Positions 47,498-56,212 are shown, counted from the first letter of the stretch. The stretch: 64,000 nucleotides of DNA from Streptomyces phaeoluteigriseus (GCF_001896135.2 NZ_MPOH02000016.1:568077-632076); one strand, 5' to 3'. Numbers and translations: made by a program. Notes: generated by a model not told the origin, from the letters alone.

Positions 47498-48807
47498 GGC
47501 TCCAGGTGTACCACCGTGACCCCGGCCGTCCCCGCGGCCCACGAGGCGTCGCTCACCGCCCCGACACAGCGGATGTGGCCGCGCTCGCTCATCAGAACGG
47601 CCAGCCGCAGCAGTTCGCGGCGCTGGCGCGGGTCCAGGTCCCGGTCGAAGCCGTCGGCGAGCACGGTGAGGGCGCGCATCGCGTCCGGCACCTCGCCGGG
47701 CGGGTCCACGTCCAGGACGCCGGGGCCGGTCAGCAGGACCAGGGTGAGGGCGAGGTGGCGCAGTTCGCCGTCGCCGAGGCGGGCCAGCTCGGTACGCGGC
47801 CCCGCACCCCGGTCGAGCAGGGCCCGGACCGTTCCGTCGCCGAGGGGCTCGGCGAGCACGTCGGTCACCGGCCCCGCACAGCCGGCCCGGACGGCGGCGA
47901 CGAGCTGCGCGTGCCGCCGTCCGCACTCCTCGCGGGTGCGCCACAGGACGTCGGCGACATTGTCGCAGCCGCCCAGCAGGCGTCCGGACCCGGTGCGGGC
48001 GGGGGCGCGCATCCGGTCGGGCCGCGGATCGCAGGCGAAGACGGAGCGCAGCGCGACCACCATCTGTTCGGCGGCGGCGAGCACCTGGCGCTGTCCGTCG
48101 GTCCTGCCTGCCACGCGCAGCGGCAGCAGGGCGGTGGCGAGGCGGTCGTCGGGCAGCGGGGCACGGGTCACCGACGAGGAGCCGGCGGTGTGCCAGGCGG
48201 CCTGCACCGTACGCCGGCCAGGATCGCGCAGCGCGGTCTCCAGCAGTACGAGCCCGCCCGCGCTCAGCCGCTCCCCCACGATCCGCAGCTCCGGCTCGGC
48301 CTGCACGGCGACGTCGAGCCGGACCGGCCCCTCCGGTCCGTCGGCCGTGCATCCGATGCGGAACCCGCGCCGGTGCTGCTCGTCGGGCCGGGACCGCTCC
48401 GGCACACAGGCGACCGGGTCCGGGAACACCTCCCGGACCGCGCCGCCGCCCGCGAGCCGGGCCAGCGCCTCGTACGCCCGCAGCGCGCTCGTCTTCCCGC
48501 TGCCGCTGGGGCCGGCGAAGAGGGTGACCGCGCCGAGCGGATGGGCGGCCCCCCGATGCCGGGCGAAGGCGGAGAGCCGCAGCTCGGTGAGAGCGGGACG
48601 GGCCGGGCGTAAGGGCTGGTCGGGGCGCGAGGCCCGGTCGACGGGAGGGGCGAACCCCGCGGCAGATGAGAACCCGCCGGAAGGCGGGGACCCGACGGAA
48701 GACGGGGACCCGACGGAAGACGGGGACACGGAGGAAGACGGGGACCCGACGGAAGACGGGGACACGGAGGAAGGACAGGACACGGAGGATGTCAGCGGTA
48801 CGGCCAT
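47494..48807 (-). CDS. AAA/SMC-like ATP-binding protein with repetitive N-terminus
   Basis: 437 residues. Residues 5-48 are Ser/Pro/Val/Gly repeats encoded by an 18-bp DNA repeat. The core has Walker A FAGPSGSGKTS, an ABC-type signature-like RLGDGELRHLALTLVLL, and VLDVDPPGEVPDAMRALTVL as the Walker B region, close to RecF/SMC-type ATPases, with a D-loop-like end. Such single-chain ATPases act in nucleic acid or defence processes; the role here is unknown. Conserved coupling to MazG is noted. ATG 48807; an internal start after the repeats is possible, as the repeats are outside the fold. Confidence 0.75.
   Translation of the reverse strand: MAVPLTSSVSCPSSVSPSSVGSPSSSVSPSSVGSPSSVGSPPSGGFSSAAGFAPPVDRASRPDQPLRPARPALTELRLSAFARHRGAAHPLGAVTLFAGPSGSGKTSALRAYEALARLAGGGAVREVFPDPVACVPERSRPDEQHRRGFRIGCTADGPEGPVRLDVAVQAEPELRIVGERLSAGGLVLLETALRDPGRRTVQAAWHTAGSSSVTRAPLPDDRLATALLPLRVAGRTDGQRQVLAAAEQMVVALRSVFACDPRPDRMRAPARTGSGRLLGGCDNVADVLWRTREECGRRHAQLVAAVRAGCAGPVTDVLAEPLGDGTVRALLDRGAGPRTELARLGDGELRHLALTLVLLTGPGVLDVDPPGEVPDAMRALTVLADGFDRDLDPRQRRELLRLAVLMSERGHIRCVGAVSDASWAAGTAGVTVVHLEP
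48675..48790. repeat. 18-bp minisatellite in ATPase gene
   Basis: Five to six imperfect copies of an 18-bp unit (GACGGAAGACGGGGACCC and variants with GGAGGAAGACGGGGACAC) encode the repeated Ser-Pro-Ser-Ser-Val-Gly/Ser of the ATPase N-terminus. The variation by whole units keeps the frame. Confidence 0.85.
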
Positions 48808-48930
48808 GTGCGGACCGTAGGACTGCGCCGGTCTGGCGAACCGTTCCGCCCTCGTGAGCTTCCTACGAACGGGCGACGGCGCAGGCCTGGCGGCCCCGGT
48901 GAGTCTCCGTCACCGCCCGGCACGCCCGTC

Positions 48931-49347
48931 TCACACCCCGGCGCCCTCCATGAGTCCGCTCACCTCGGTGCCCGGCGGGGTCAGCAGGAACACGTTGCGG
49001 TCGACCCGGTGCATCCCGCTGGCGAGGCCGAAGACCACGCCGGTGGAGAAGTCCAGGACTCGCTTGGCGACGTCGCTCTCCGCGCTGCTCAGGTCGAGCA
49101 GCACCGGGATGCCCGCCATCAGGGTCTCGGCGACCTCGCGGGCATCCGCGAAGACGTTGACCCGCAGGACGACGAAACGCCGCCGGGTCTCCGTCTCCGC
49201 GTCCGGCAGCGAGCGATGGCTCACCGCCGACGGCCAGGCGTCCCGGCCGCGCAACGGAACGACCTGAGCGAGCCCTTCCCACTGTTCATCGGTGACGTCG
49301 TAACGGCTCACCGGCACCCCCGACTGACTCGCTTTGACTGCATGCAC
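48931..49347 (-). CDS. SepF-like cell division protein
   Basis: 138 residues. The C-terminal two thirds is the SepF fold: RFVVLRVNVFADAREVAETLMAGIPVLLDLSSAESDVAKRVLDFSTGVVFGLASGMHRVDRNVFLLTPPG. The N-terminus lacks a clear amphipathic membrane-targeting helix. SepF tethers FtsZ to the membrane; streptomycetes have extra SepF-like proteins away from the ftsZ locus, and this copy, with no division genes around, is probably one of those. GTG 49347 is the likely start. Confidence 0.85.
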   Translation of the reverse strand: MHAVKASQSGVPVSRYDVTDEQWEGLAQVVPLRGRDAWPSAVSHRSLPDAETETRRRFVVLRVNVFADAREVAETLMAGIPVLLDLSSAESDVAKRVLDFSTGVVFGLASGMHRVDRNVFLLTPPGTEVSGLMEGAGV

Positions 49348-49612
49348 CAGCCATTCTTACGCCAAGTCACCCGTTCGGCCCAATAACGACACGGTCCGCG
49401 ACAGTCCTGAGAGAAAAACCGGGCGGCCCCTCACCCCCTCGCACCGGCGTCTCCCCGCCACCGAACCGCCCGCTCCGTCCGAACGGTGGCACTGCGCGAC
49501 GCCTATCCCTCGTGCGGCAGCCGCGGGCGTGGCTCGACGGGATCGCGCTGCCGCCGACGCGGGGGCGACGCGCTGCGACGCGCTGCGGAGTGCGCCGGAT
49601 CGACCGGACCGG
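49348..49612. other. 265-bp intergenic region
   Basis: Between SepF-like and YceI genes, both read leftward. No gene, clear promoter or strong hairpin seen; a short GC-rich direct repeat (CGACGCG/GCGCTGCGACGCGCTGCG) is near 49556-49585. Confidence 0.4.
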
Positions 49613-50128
49613 TCAGCCGGTCGTGCGCGTGAAGCGGAGCGACATGGCGACCGCGGTCAGGCCGCGGATCATGCCCATCTGGTTCCAGCCCATGCCGAAC
49701 TCCTCGCGATCGACGGTGAGTTCGCCGTCCAGTGTGAACGCGTCGGCATCGGCGCCCAGCAGGCGCGCCGTGAAGGAGAGAGGCCTGCTGATGCCCCGCA
49801 CGGTCAGCTGACCCTCGACGTGTACGGCGTCGCCGTCACGGAGTTCCACGCTGCGGGCGGCGAACGTGATCCGGGGGTGGTGGTCGACGTCGAAGAAGTC
49901 GGCACCGCGCAGATGCGTGTCCCGCTTGGCGTTCTTCGTGTCCAGGGAGGCCACGTCGATCGTGACGGTGCCGACGGCGGACCCGTCGGAGCGGACCTCG
50001 CCCTGGCCGGCCACGGCGGTGAAGGCGCCCTTGACCGTGACCAGGCCCCACATCGTCCTGTGCCGGAGGGCGACGGTGGAGGCCCCCGCGTCGAGCTGCC
50101 ACAGTCCGGTTTCCACGGCGACGGTCAT
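49613..50128 (-). CDS. YceI family protein
   Basis: 171 residues of the lipocalin-like YceI fold: LWQLDAGASTVALRHRTMWGLVTVKGAF, VTIDVASLDTKNAKRDTHLRGADFFDVDHHPRITFAA and LTVRGISRPLSFTA. The family binds isoprenoids such as polyisoprenes in a barrel. Here no signal peptide is present, so the protein is probably cytoplasmic, as in other actinobacteria. ATG 50128 has AGGAGA upstream. Divergent from a MarR regulator with three palindromic operators between. Confidence 0.9.
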   Translation of the reverse strand: MTVAVETGLWQLDAGASTVALRHRTMWGLVTVKGAFTAVAGQGEVRSDGSAVGTVTIDVASLDTKNAKRDTHLRGADFFDVDHHPRITFAARSVELRDGDAVHVEGQLTVRGISRPLSFTARLLGADADAFTLDGELTVDREEFGMGWNQMGMIRGLTAVAMSLRFTRTTG

Positions 50129-50195
50129 GGTGATCTCCTGCTGTTCGATTGCTGCTGATCCGTTGATCGCTGACGCCGCTGCCACCACAGATTGA

Positions 50196-50285
50196 TCCAA
50201 ATTTGGATGACCCCGCGACTGCCTCGAAGGTAGCCGGTTATCCAAATCTGAACAACCCCGTGTCCCATACTTCTCCAAATTTGGA
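50196..50285. promoter_or_regulatory. three MarR-type operators between yceI and marR
   Basis: Perfect 12-bp palindrome TCCAAATTTGGA at 50196-50207 and at 50274-50285, and a degenerate copy TCCAAATCTGAA at 50241-50252. The first lies just upstream of yceI, the last ends 19 bp before the regulator ATG. AT-rich palindromes in GC-rich DNA beside a MarR gene are strong operator candidates for that protein. Confidence 0.8.
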
Positions 50286-50304
50286 CGACAGGTACACTCG
50301 ACTC

Positions 50305-50943
50305 ATGCCCGAGCCCGAGGAGCACAGCACTGACCTGCCGGAATGCCCGTCCGCCCAGGGCACCGGCCTGCTGCCCCAGGAGCTGAGGGGCTGGATGGTG
50401 ATGCTCGCCGCGGTGGGCGCGGTGGAGCAGCGTCTGCGGTCGGTCCTCAAGGAGCGGCTCGACGTGTCGCACGACGAGTTCCTGGTGCTGTGCCTGCTGG
50501 CGGAGCAGCCCGAGGAGGGACTGCGGATGACCCGCGTCGCGGAGCTGCTGGGCCGCCCGAAGACCCGGCTCACCTACCAGGTCGCCTGCCTCCAGCACGC
50601 CGGTCTGGTCACCCGCAGGTCGGTCTGCGGTGACAAGCGGGGCGTCGAGGTGGCCCTGACGGACAAGGCCCGCCTGCTGCTCCGGGAGACGTCCGACGCC
50701 CTGGCCACGACGGTCGCCGAGGCCCTCGCCCACGTCATCGGCCCGGACCAGCGCGCGGCGATGTACGGCCTGCTGCCGGGGCTGGACGCGGCGGCCGGGA
50801 CGGAGCCGGGAACGGCGCCGAACGCCGCGCCGGACGGCGCTGCGGACGGCGCTGCGGACGCCGCTGGTGACGCCGCTGGTGACGCCGCTGCGGACGAGAT
50901 ACCCGCGAGGACGACCGAGGACGCCGTCCGGGCGGGCGACTGA
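50305..50943 (+). CDS. MarR family transcriptional regulator with repetitive acidic tail
   Basis: 212 residues. Winged helix-turn-helix at about 55-120: SHDEFLVLCLLAEQPEEGLRMTRVAELLGRPKTRLTYQVACLQHAGLVTRRSVCGDKRGVEVALT. The C-terminal ~45 residues are an Ala/Asp/Gly-rich tail (GAADGAADAAGDAAGDAA) built from 12-15 bp DNA repeats at about 50830-50900 and not part of the fold. It probably binds the three palindromes upstream to control itself and yceI. ATG 50305 has only a weak ribosome site. Confidence 0.88.
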   Translation: MPEPEEHSTDLPECPSAQGTGLLPQELRGWMVMLAAVGAVEQRLRSVLKERLDVSHDEFLVLCLLAEQPEEGLRMTRVAELLGRPKTRLTYQVACLQHAGLVTRRSVCGDKRGVEVALTDKARLLLRETSDALATTVAEALAHVIGPDQRAAMYGLLPGLDAAAGTEPGTAPNAAPDGAADGAADAAGDAAGDAAADEIPARTTEDAVRAGD

Positions 50944-51072
50944 CGCCGACGGCCTCGGGGAGCCCCTCCCGGCCGCCCCCGGAGGGCGACTTTCGGCCCG
51001 ACCCGACGCGACACAGACTTGGATCCATTCCATTTCTTGAACCGTTCGTGTTTATGAGGGTAGGTTGGCGTC

Positions 51073-51516
51073 ATGACCGCACCCGGAAAGCCGTCCACGG
51101 CGGAGGAGCTGCGCGGTGTCGGCCTGCGGGTGACGGCCGCGCGCGTCGCGCTGCTCGACACCGTCCGCGAGGGAGACCACCTCGGGGTCGAGGCAATCGC
51201 CGCCGGTGTGCGCGACCGAGTGGGGCACATATCGCTGCAAGCCGTGTACGAGGCGCTGCACGCGCTCACCGCGGCCGGCCTCCTGCGCCGCATCGAGCCG
51301 CCCGGCAGCCCTGCCCGGTTCGAGGGCCGCGTCGGGGACAACCACCACCACCTCGTGTGCCGCTCCTGCGGCACCGTCGCCGACGTCGACTGCGCGGTCG
51401 GCCACGCCCCCTGCCTGACCGCCTCCGACAACCGCGGCTTCTCCGTCGACGAGGCAGAAGTCATCTACTGGGGTCTGTGCCCGGCCTGCTCCAGCACCCC
51501 CGATGACCGCCTGTGA
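51073..51516 (+). CDS. furA: Fur family regulator (FurA/CatR type)
   Basis: 147 residues. N-terminal winged helix (GLRVTAARVALLDTVREGDHLGVEAIAAGVRDRVGHISLQAVYEALHAL), metal site in NHHHLVCRSCGTVADVDC, and two CxxC pairs (CRSC, CPAC) for a structural zinc. It sits 108 bp before katG in the same direction, the conserved furA-katG arrangement in which this redox- and metal-sensing repressor controls the catalase-peroxidase. The operator is expected just upstream, in the AT-richer stretch 51026-51062. ATG 51073. Confidence 0.92.
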   Translation: MTAPGKPSTAEELRGVGLRVTAARVALLDTVREGDHLGVEAIAAGVRDRVGHISLQAVYEALHALTAAGLLRRIEPPGSPARFEGRVGDNHHHLVCRSCGTVADVDCAVGHAPCLTASDNRGFSVDEAEVIYWGLCPACSSTPDDRL

Positions 51517-51624
51517 CCTCGTGACCCCGCGACCGTGTGACCCGCGCAACCCCTGAGACCACCTGATCCACGCAGTACCCCAGCACAGCACCGTGATCCC
51601 CAGCAGTTCGGAAGGATTCCCCCA

Positions 51625-53850
51625 ATGACCGAGAACCATGACGCGATCGTCACGGACCCGAAGCCGGAAGAGACGGGCGGCTGCCCGGTCGCGCACGGGC
51701 GCGCCCTCCACCCGACCCAGGGCGGCGGCAACCGCCAGTGGTGGCCGGAGCGCCTGAACGTCAAGATCCTGGCCAAGAACCCGGCCGTGGCCAACCCGCT
51801 CGACGAGGAGTTCGACTACGCCGAGGCGTTCAAGAACCTCGACCTCGCGGCCGTGAAGCGGGACATCGCCGAGGTACTGACGACCTCGCAGGACTGGTGG
51901 CCGGCCGACTTCGGCAACTACGGCCCGCTGATGATCCGGATGGCCTGGCACAGCGCCGGCACCTACCGCATCAGCGACGGCCGCGGCGGCGCCGGCGCCG
52001 GTCAGCAGCGCTTCGCCCCGCTCAACAGCTGGCCGGACAACGCCAACCTCGACAAGGCCCGCCGTCTGCTGTGGCCGGTCAAGAAGAAGTACGGCCAGAG
52101 CATCTCCTGGGCCGACCTGATGGTCCTCACCGGCAACGTCGCCCTGGAGCAGATGGGCTTCGAGACCTTCGGCTTCGGCGGCGGCCGCGAGGACGTCTGG
52201 GAGCCCGAGGAGGACGTGTACTGGGGCCCCGAGACCACCTGGCTCGACGACCAGCGCTACACCGGCGACCGTGAGCTGGAGAACCCGCTCGGCGCCGTCC
52301 AGATGGGCCTTATCTACGTCAACCCGGAGGGCCCGAACGGCAACCCGGACCCGCTGGCCTCGGCCCGTGACATCCGTGAGACGTTCCGCCGGATGGCGAT
52401 GAACGACGAGGAGACCGTCGCGCTGATCGCCGGCGGCCACACCTTCGGCAAGACCCACGGCGCCGGCCCGGCCGACCACGTCGGCGACGACCCCGAGGCC
52501 GCCTCCCTCGCGGACCAGGGCCTCGGCTGGAAGAGCACCTACGGCACCGGCAAGGGCGGCGACACCATCACGTCCGGCCTGGAGGTCACCTGGACCGCCA
52601 CGCCGACGCAGTGGAGCAACGGGTTCTTCAAGAACCTGTTCGAGTTCGAGTACGAGCTGACCGAGTCCCCGGCCGGCGCCAAGCAGTGGGTGGCCAAGGA
52701 CGCCGAGGCGATCATCCCGGACGCGCACGACTCGTCGAAGAAGCACCTCCCGACGATGCTCACCACCGACCTGGCGCTCCGCTTCGACCCGATCTACGCG
52801 GAGATCTCGCGTCGCTTCTACGAGAACCCCGACCAGTTCGCGGACGCCTTCGCCCGCGCCTGGTTCAAGCTGACCCACCGCGACATGGGCCCGAAGTCGC
52901 TGTACCTCGGCCCGGAGGTCCCGGCGGAGACCCTGCTGTGGCAGGACCCGCTGCCGGAGCGTACGTACGAGCTGATCGACGCCGACGACATCGCCGCTCT
53001 CAAGGCGCAGGTCCTCGCCTCGGACCTCACGGTGTCGCAGCTGGTGTCCGTCGCCTGGGCGTCTGTCTCGACGTACCGTGACAGTGACAAGCGCGGCGGT
53101 GCCAACGGCGCCCGCATCCGCCTCGAGCCGCAGCGCGGCTGGGAGGCCAACGACCCCGACCAGCTCGCGCTCGTCCTGCGCACCCTGGAAGGCATCCAGC
53201 AGTCCTTCAACTCGGGCCGCACCGACGGCAAGCAGGTCTCGCTGGCCGACCTGATCGTGCTGGCCGGTGCCGCCGCGGTCGAGCGGGCTGCCAAGGAGGG
53301 CGGCTTCGAGGTCGAGGTTCCGTTCACGCCGGGCCGGGTGGACGCGACCGAGGAGCACACCGACGCGGAGTCCTTCGCCGCGCTGGAGCCGACCGCCGAC
53401 GGGTTCCGCAACTACCTCGGCAAGGGCAACCGCCTGCCGGCCGAGTACCTGCTGCTCGACAAGGCCAACCTGCTGACCCTGAGCGCGCCCGAGATGACCG
53501 TCCTCGTCGGCGGCCTGCGCGTCCTGGGCGCCAACCACCAGCAGTCGCAGCTCGGCGTCCTCACCACCACGCCCGGCTCGCTGACCAACGACTTCTTCGT
53601 CAACCTGCTCGACCTGGGCACGACGTGGAAGTCGACCTCGGAGGACCAGACCACCTTCGAGGGCCGCGACGCCGCCACCGGCGAGGTCAAGTGGGCCGGC
53701 ACCCGCGCCGACCTCGTGTTCGGCTCGAACTCCGAGCTGCGCGCGCTGGCGGAGGTCTACGCGAGCGACGACGCCAAGGAGAAGTTCGTCAAGGACTTCG
53801 TCGACGCCTGGGTCAAGGTCTCCAACCTGGACCGCTTCGACCTGGTCTGA
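51625..53850 (+). CDS. katG: catalase-peroxidase
   Basis: 741 residues, full length, two homologous peroxidase halves. Active N-terminal half: distal Arg-Trp-His in MIRMAWHSAGTYR, Tyr of the Met-Tyr-Trp adduct in GLIYVNPEGP, Met in RRMAMNDEETVALIAGGHTFGKTHGAG, which also has the proximal heme His. The C-terminal half (SVAWASVSTYRDSD) lacks the heme ligands, as is normal. It removes hydrogen peroxide as catalase and peroxidase. ATG 51625 with GGAAGG upstream; probably cotranscribed with or repressed by furA. Confidence 0.97.
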   Translation: MTENHDAIVTDPKPEETGGCPVAHGRALHPTQGGGNRQWWPERLNVKILAKNPAVANPLDEEFDYAEAFKNLDLAAVKRDIAEVLTTSQDWWPADFGNYGPLMIRMAWHSAGTYRISDGRGGAGAGQQRFAPLNSWPDNANLDKARRLLWPVKKKYGQSISWADLMVLTGNVALEQMGFETFGFGGGREDVWEPEEDVYWGPETTWLDDQRYTGDRELENPLGAVQMGLIYVNPEGPNGNPDPLASARDIRETFRRMAMNDEETVALIAGGHTFGKTHGAGPADHVGDDPEAASLADQGLGWKSTYGTGKGGDTITSGLEVTWTATPTQWSNGFFKNLFEFEYELTESPAGAKQWVAKDAEAIIPDAHDSSKKHLPTMLTTDLALRFDPIYAEISRRFYENPDQFADAFARAWFKLTHRDMGPKSLYLGPEVPAETLLWQDPLPERTYELIDADDIAALKAQVLASDLTVSQLVSVAWASVSTYRDSDKRGGANGARIRLEPQRGWEANDPDQLALVLRTLEGIQQSFNSGRTDGKQVSLADLIVLAGAAAVERAAKEGGFEVEVPFTPGRVDATEEHTDAESFAALEPTADGFRNYLGKGNRLPAEYLLLDKANLLTLSAPEMTVLVGGLRVLGANHQQSQLGVLTTTPGSLTNDFFVNLLDLGTTWKSTSEDQTTFEGRDAATGEVKWAGTRADLVFGSNSELRALAEVYASDDAKEKFVKDFVDAWVKVSNLDRFDLV

Positions 53851-53880
53851 TCCCCGCGCGCACCGCGCACCCCGCGTGAA

Positions 53881-53917
53881 ACGGCCGGGCCGGCTCCTTC
53901 GGGAGCGGCCCGGCCGT
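53881..53917 (+). terminator. terminator hairpin after katG
   Basis: ACGGCCGGGCC (53881-53891) pairs with GGCCCGGCCGT (53907-53917), with CTCC/GGAG inside and a small loop, 30 bp past the katG stop. Confidence 0.85.
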
Positions 53918-53941
53918 CGGCGTCCGGGGGCGGGTCCCCGC

Positions 53942-54151
53942 TCAGTCCCTCAACTGCCCGTCCCTGACCGCCGAGACGAAGGAGGACCAGCCGGGAGCCG
54001 GGAACACGAGCACCGGCCCGTCGGGAACCTTGCTGTCCCGTACCGGGACGGCAGGGGCGAAGTCGTCGGAGACCTCGACGCACTCGCCACCATCCGAGTT
54101 GCTGTATGAACTCTTGCGCCAGCTAGCGGCCCTCAGGTCGATGCCTCGCAC
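53942..54151 (-). CDS. DUF397 family protein
   Basis: 69 residues with the family signature ASWRKSSYSNSDGGECVEVSDDF and VRDSKVPDGPVLVFPAPGWSSFVSAVRDG. Small acidic actinobacterial proteins of this group are encoded beside XRE/DUF5753 regulators and are thought to be their partners (WhiJ/AbaA-type loci). GTG 54151 overlaps the end of the regulator gene by 19 bp, so they are coupled. Confidence 0.92.
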   Translation of the reverse strand: MRGIDLRAASWRKSSYSNSDGGECVEVSDDFAPAVPVRDSKVPDGPVLVFPAPGWSSFVSAVRDGQLRD

Positions 54152-54974
54152 GGTGCTTCCTCCAAGATGGCCAGGACGAACTTCAGCGACTCGGCTGGGG
54201 ACAGCGCCAAGTCGCGCATCGCATCGTACGCACGCTGTAGTCGCTCAACCGGTGCGTCCGCTTCGATGAGTTCACCACGGTGGGCGTTCTCCGTATACGC
54301 AACGGTAAGCCCGCCCTGAAGCCGCAGGAACATGAGTGCGGTGCTGTCCAAACCGTGCATGCCCGCGCTCAGCGGGAGCACCTGCATCGTCACATTCGGC
54401 CGCTCGCCATCACGGCCAGGTACTCCAGTTGCCCCCGCCACTCCCCCGCATCCCGCAGCGGCGTACGCAGCACCGCCTCCGACAGGATCGTCCGGAACGG
54501 CGGCGCGTCCTCGCCCTCCAACAACTCCCGCCGCCCCATCCGCGCCTCGACCTGCTGCTCGAGCTCCTTCCCCCTGAGCCCGCCCGCCGCCAGCACCTCC
54601 CGCGCGTAACCCGGCGTCTGCAACAGCCCCGGCAACACGCTCACCGCGAAGTGCCACAGGCTGACCGCCTCCGCCTCCAGGGCCATGTACCGCCGGTACC
54701 GCTCGCGGAACTGCGTATGGTCCCCGGCGGCCAGTTCCCACAACGCCAGCAACAACCCCGGCGTCCCGTAGTGCGTGTCGAGCGCCTGGACGACCTCCGG
54801 GCTGCCGAGCGTCTCGCCCTTCTCCATCTTGCCGAACAACGACCAGTCCCAGCCGAGCCGTTCGCCGAGCGCCCGCAGGCTCGTCCCGCTGCCGGCCCGC
54901 AGGGTCCGCAGTTCCTCGGCGAACCGCTGACGGGGTTCCTGACTGCGGCCGGTGACGACGCGTCGCTGCGGCAT
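54133..54974 (-). CDS. XRE family regulator with DUF5753 ligand domain, frame-broken
   Basis: About 280 residues when mended. Helix-turn-helix near residues 12-65 (RFAEELRTLRAGSGTSLRALGERLGWDWSLFGKMEKGETLG), then the DUF5753 domain (ERYRRYMALEAEAVSLWHFAVSVLPGLLQTPGYAREVL, and after the break NVTMQVLPLSAGMHGLDSTALMFLRL). One base is missing near 54400, in codons for LAVMAERPN; adding it gives a length divisible by three. ATG 54974 has GGAGGGAG upstream. Likely represses or activates through the repeated element 55006-55041 just upstream, with the DUF397 protein as partner. Confidence 0.87.
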
Positions 54975-55005
54975 ACGGCTCCCTCCGGGACGTTCGCGTG
55001 AGCGA

Positions 55006-55041
55006 TGTGGGACCTGTGGAACGTGTGGAACGTGTGGAACC
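55006..55041. repeat. four 9-bp direct repeats upstream of the XRE regulator
   Basis: TGTGGGACC, TGTGGAACG, TGTGGAACG and TGTGGAACC stand head to tail, 32-67 bp before the XRE start and 163-198 bp before the divergent small gene. The period (9 bp) and position suggest an operator of iterated half-sites for the XRE protein. Confidence 0.65.
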
Positions 55042-55203
55042 ACGATCGCGCGACGGGGAAGCACCGTCCCGTCCACGACCCGGCCGCACACATCCGGCCG
55101 CACCCTCGTAACGACCGGACTACGCAGCGTAATTCAGCCAGCCCAGCCCGGTCATGGAATCAGCGGAACCACACCGCCGCCCATCACACCGACGAGGACC
55201 CAC

Positions 55204-55443
55204 ATGACCCCCACACCTCCCGCTCCCCGCACCGCCAAGGTCCAGGAAGCCCTCGCCGCCCGCGACGCCCTCGCCACGGCCCTCTCCCGGGCCGGCATCC
55301 AGCTGCCCGCGATGGACATCCGCACGCCCTGGGCGGACGACCGCGAGGCCGAAGCGCAGTACGCGCTGGTCCACCTCGGCGTGTGCTCGGCCCCCGTCGC
55401 CCTCATGCTCGCGGACGTGATCACGAAGGGGATCGCCAGGTGA
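55204..55443 (+). CDS. hypothetical small protein
   Basis: 79 residues beginning MTPTPPAPRTAKVQEALAARDALATALSRAGIQLPAMDIRTPW; soluble, helical, with two Cys-containing positions late (LGVCSAPVALMLADVI). I know similar small proteins only as unnamed genes next to XRE/DUF397 pairs in streptomycetes. ATG 55204 with GAGGA upstream; its stop overlaps the next gene start (GTGA). Function unknown. Confidence 0.65.
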   Translation: MTPTPPAPRTAKVQEALAARDALATALSRAGIQLPAMDIRTPWADDREAEAQYALVHLGVCSAPVALMLADVITKGIAR

Positions 55444-55670
55444 CAGGGGACGTTGACGGGATCCCCACCGTCGGCGAGGCCGTCCACGACAGCGCCCGCG
55501 ACCGCGTCGGACGTGTCATGGGCCACGTGGGCGCGTACCTCCGGCTCCGTCCACTCACCGGTGGCCGCGAGTGGGACGCCGAGCCCGGCCACCTCCGCCG
55601 CCTCACCCCGGCCGAGCTGCTGAGCGCCCGCGTCGCCGAGGCGAACGCCCGGAGCAGGCAGCCCGGATGA
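55440..55670 (+). CDS. hypothetical small protein
   Basis: 76 residues, including a short beta-like segment HDSARDRVGRVMGHVGAYLRLRPLTGGREWDAEPGHL that resembles a small SH3-like barrel, then a charged helix. GTG 55440 overlaps the stop of the preceding gene, so the two are translated together. Paired occurrence suggests a common, unknown role. Confidence 0.62.
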   Translation: MTGDVDGIPTVGEAVHDSARDRVGRVMGHVGAYLRLRPLTGGREWDAEPGHLRRLTPAELLSARVAEANARSRQPG

Positions 55671-55795
55671 CGCGCCACGCCACCCGCCTGGGGCGGGTGC
55701 GCCCCCGCGCCCCCACACCTTCACGAGAACCGCCCCCACCTCCCCGCGCGTCCTGTTCTACGGTGCCATCAGTCACTCACGTCCAGGGAGGAACC

Positions 55796-56212
55796 GTGCA
55801 GCAGCCCAAGGCCGCGCTCGCCGAGCGCATCGCCGAGCGGAGATGGGGAGGCGACGACCCCCGTGCCCTGGTCGGCGAGATGCGGCGTTCGGTGCTTCTG
55901 GTGCCGGTCGCCGACGGGGGTCTGTGGTCGGTGCGTTCGGGCGGGGTGCGGTGGATCTGCGGGTTCACCGACGAGGCCGCGCTGGCCCGGTTCGCCCTGC
56001 ACCACGGGCCCGGCGACCAGCCGATGGAGTACGCGGCACTGCTCGGCGCGCGCATCGTCGACGAGATCGTGCCCACGCTGGGCGAGCCCGCCGGTCTGGC
56101 CGTCGACATCGCCACCGAGGACGGTTCGATGTTCTTCCCGCCGGTCGTCGGCATCGTTCCGGAGGCGGTCGCCGTCGACACCGGTGACGCGGAAGAGGGG
56201 GCACGGTCATGA
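55796..56212 (+). CDS. hypothetical protein, SseB-like, of RHS effector operon
   Basis: 138 residues. Pattern RRSVLLVPVADGGLWSVRSGGVRWICGFTDEAALARFA resembles the N-terminal part of SseB-like proteins, and the rest is a small alpha/beta domain. Such proteins are common in type VII-like effector operons. GTG 55796 has GGGAGGA upstream; its stop overlaps the following gene start (ATGA), so it begins a run of three tightly spaced genes that ends with the RHS protein. A chaperone or adaptor role is inference. Confidence 0.6.
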   Translation: MQQPKAALAERIAERRWGGDDPRALVGEMRRSVLLVPVADGGLWSVRSGGVRWICGFTDEAALARFALHHGPGDQPMEYAALLGARIVDEIVPTLGEPAGLAVDIATEDGSMFFPPVVGIVPEAVAVDTGDAEEGARS

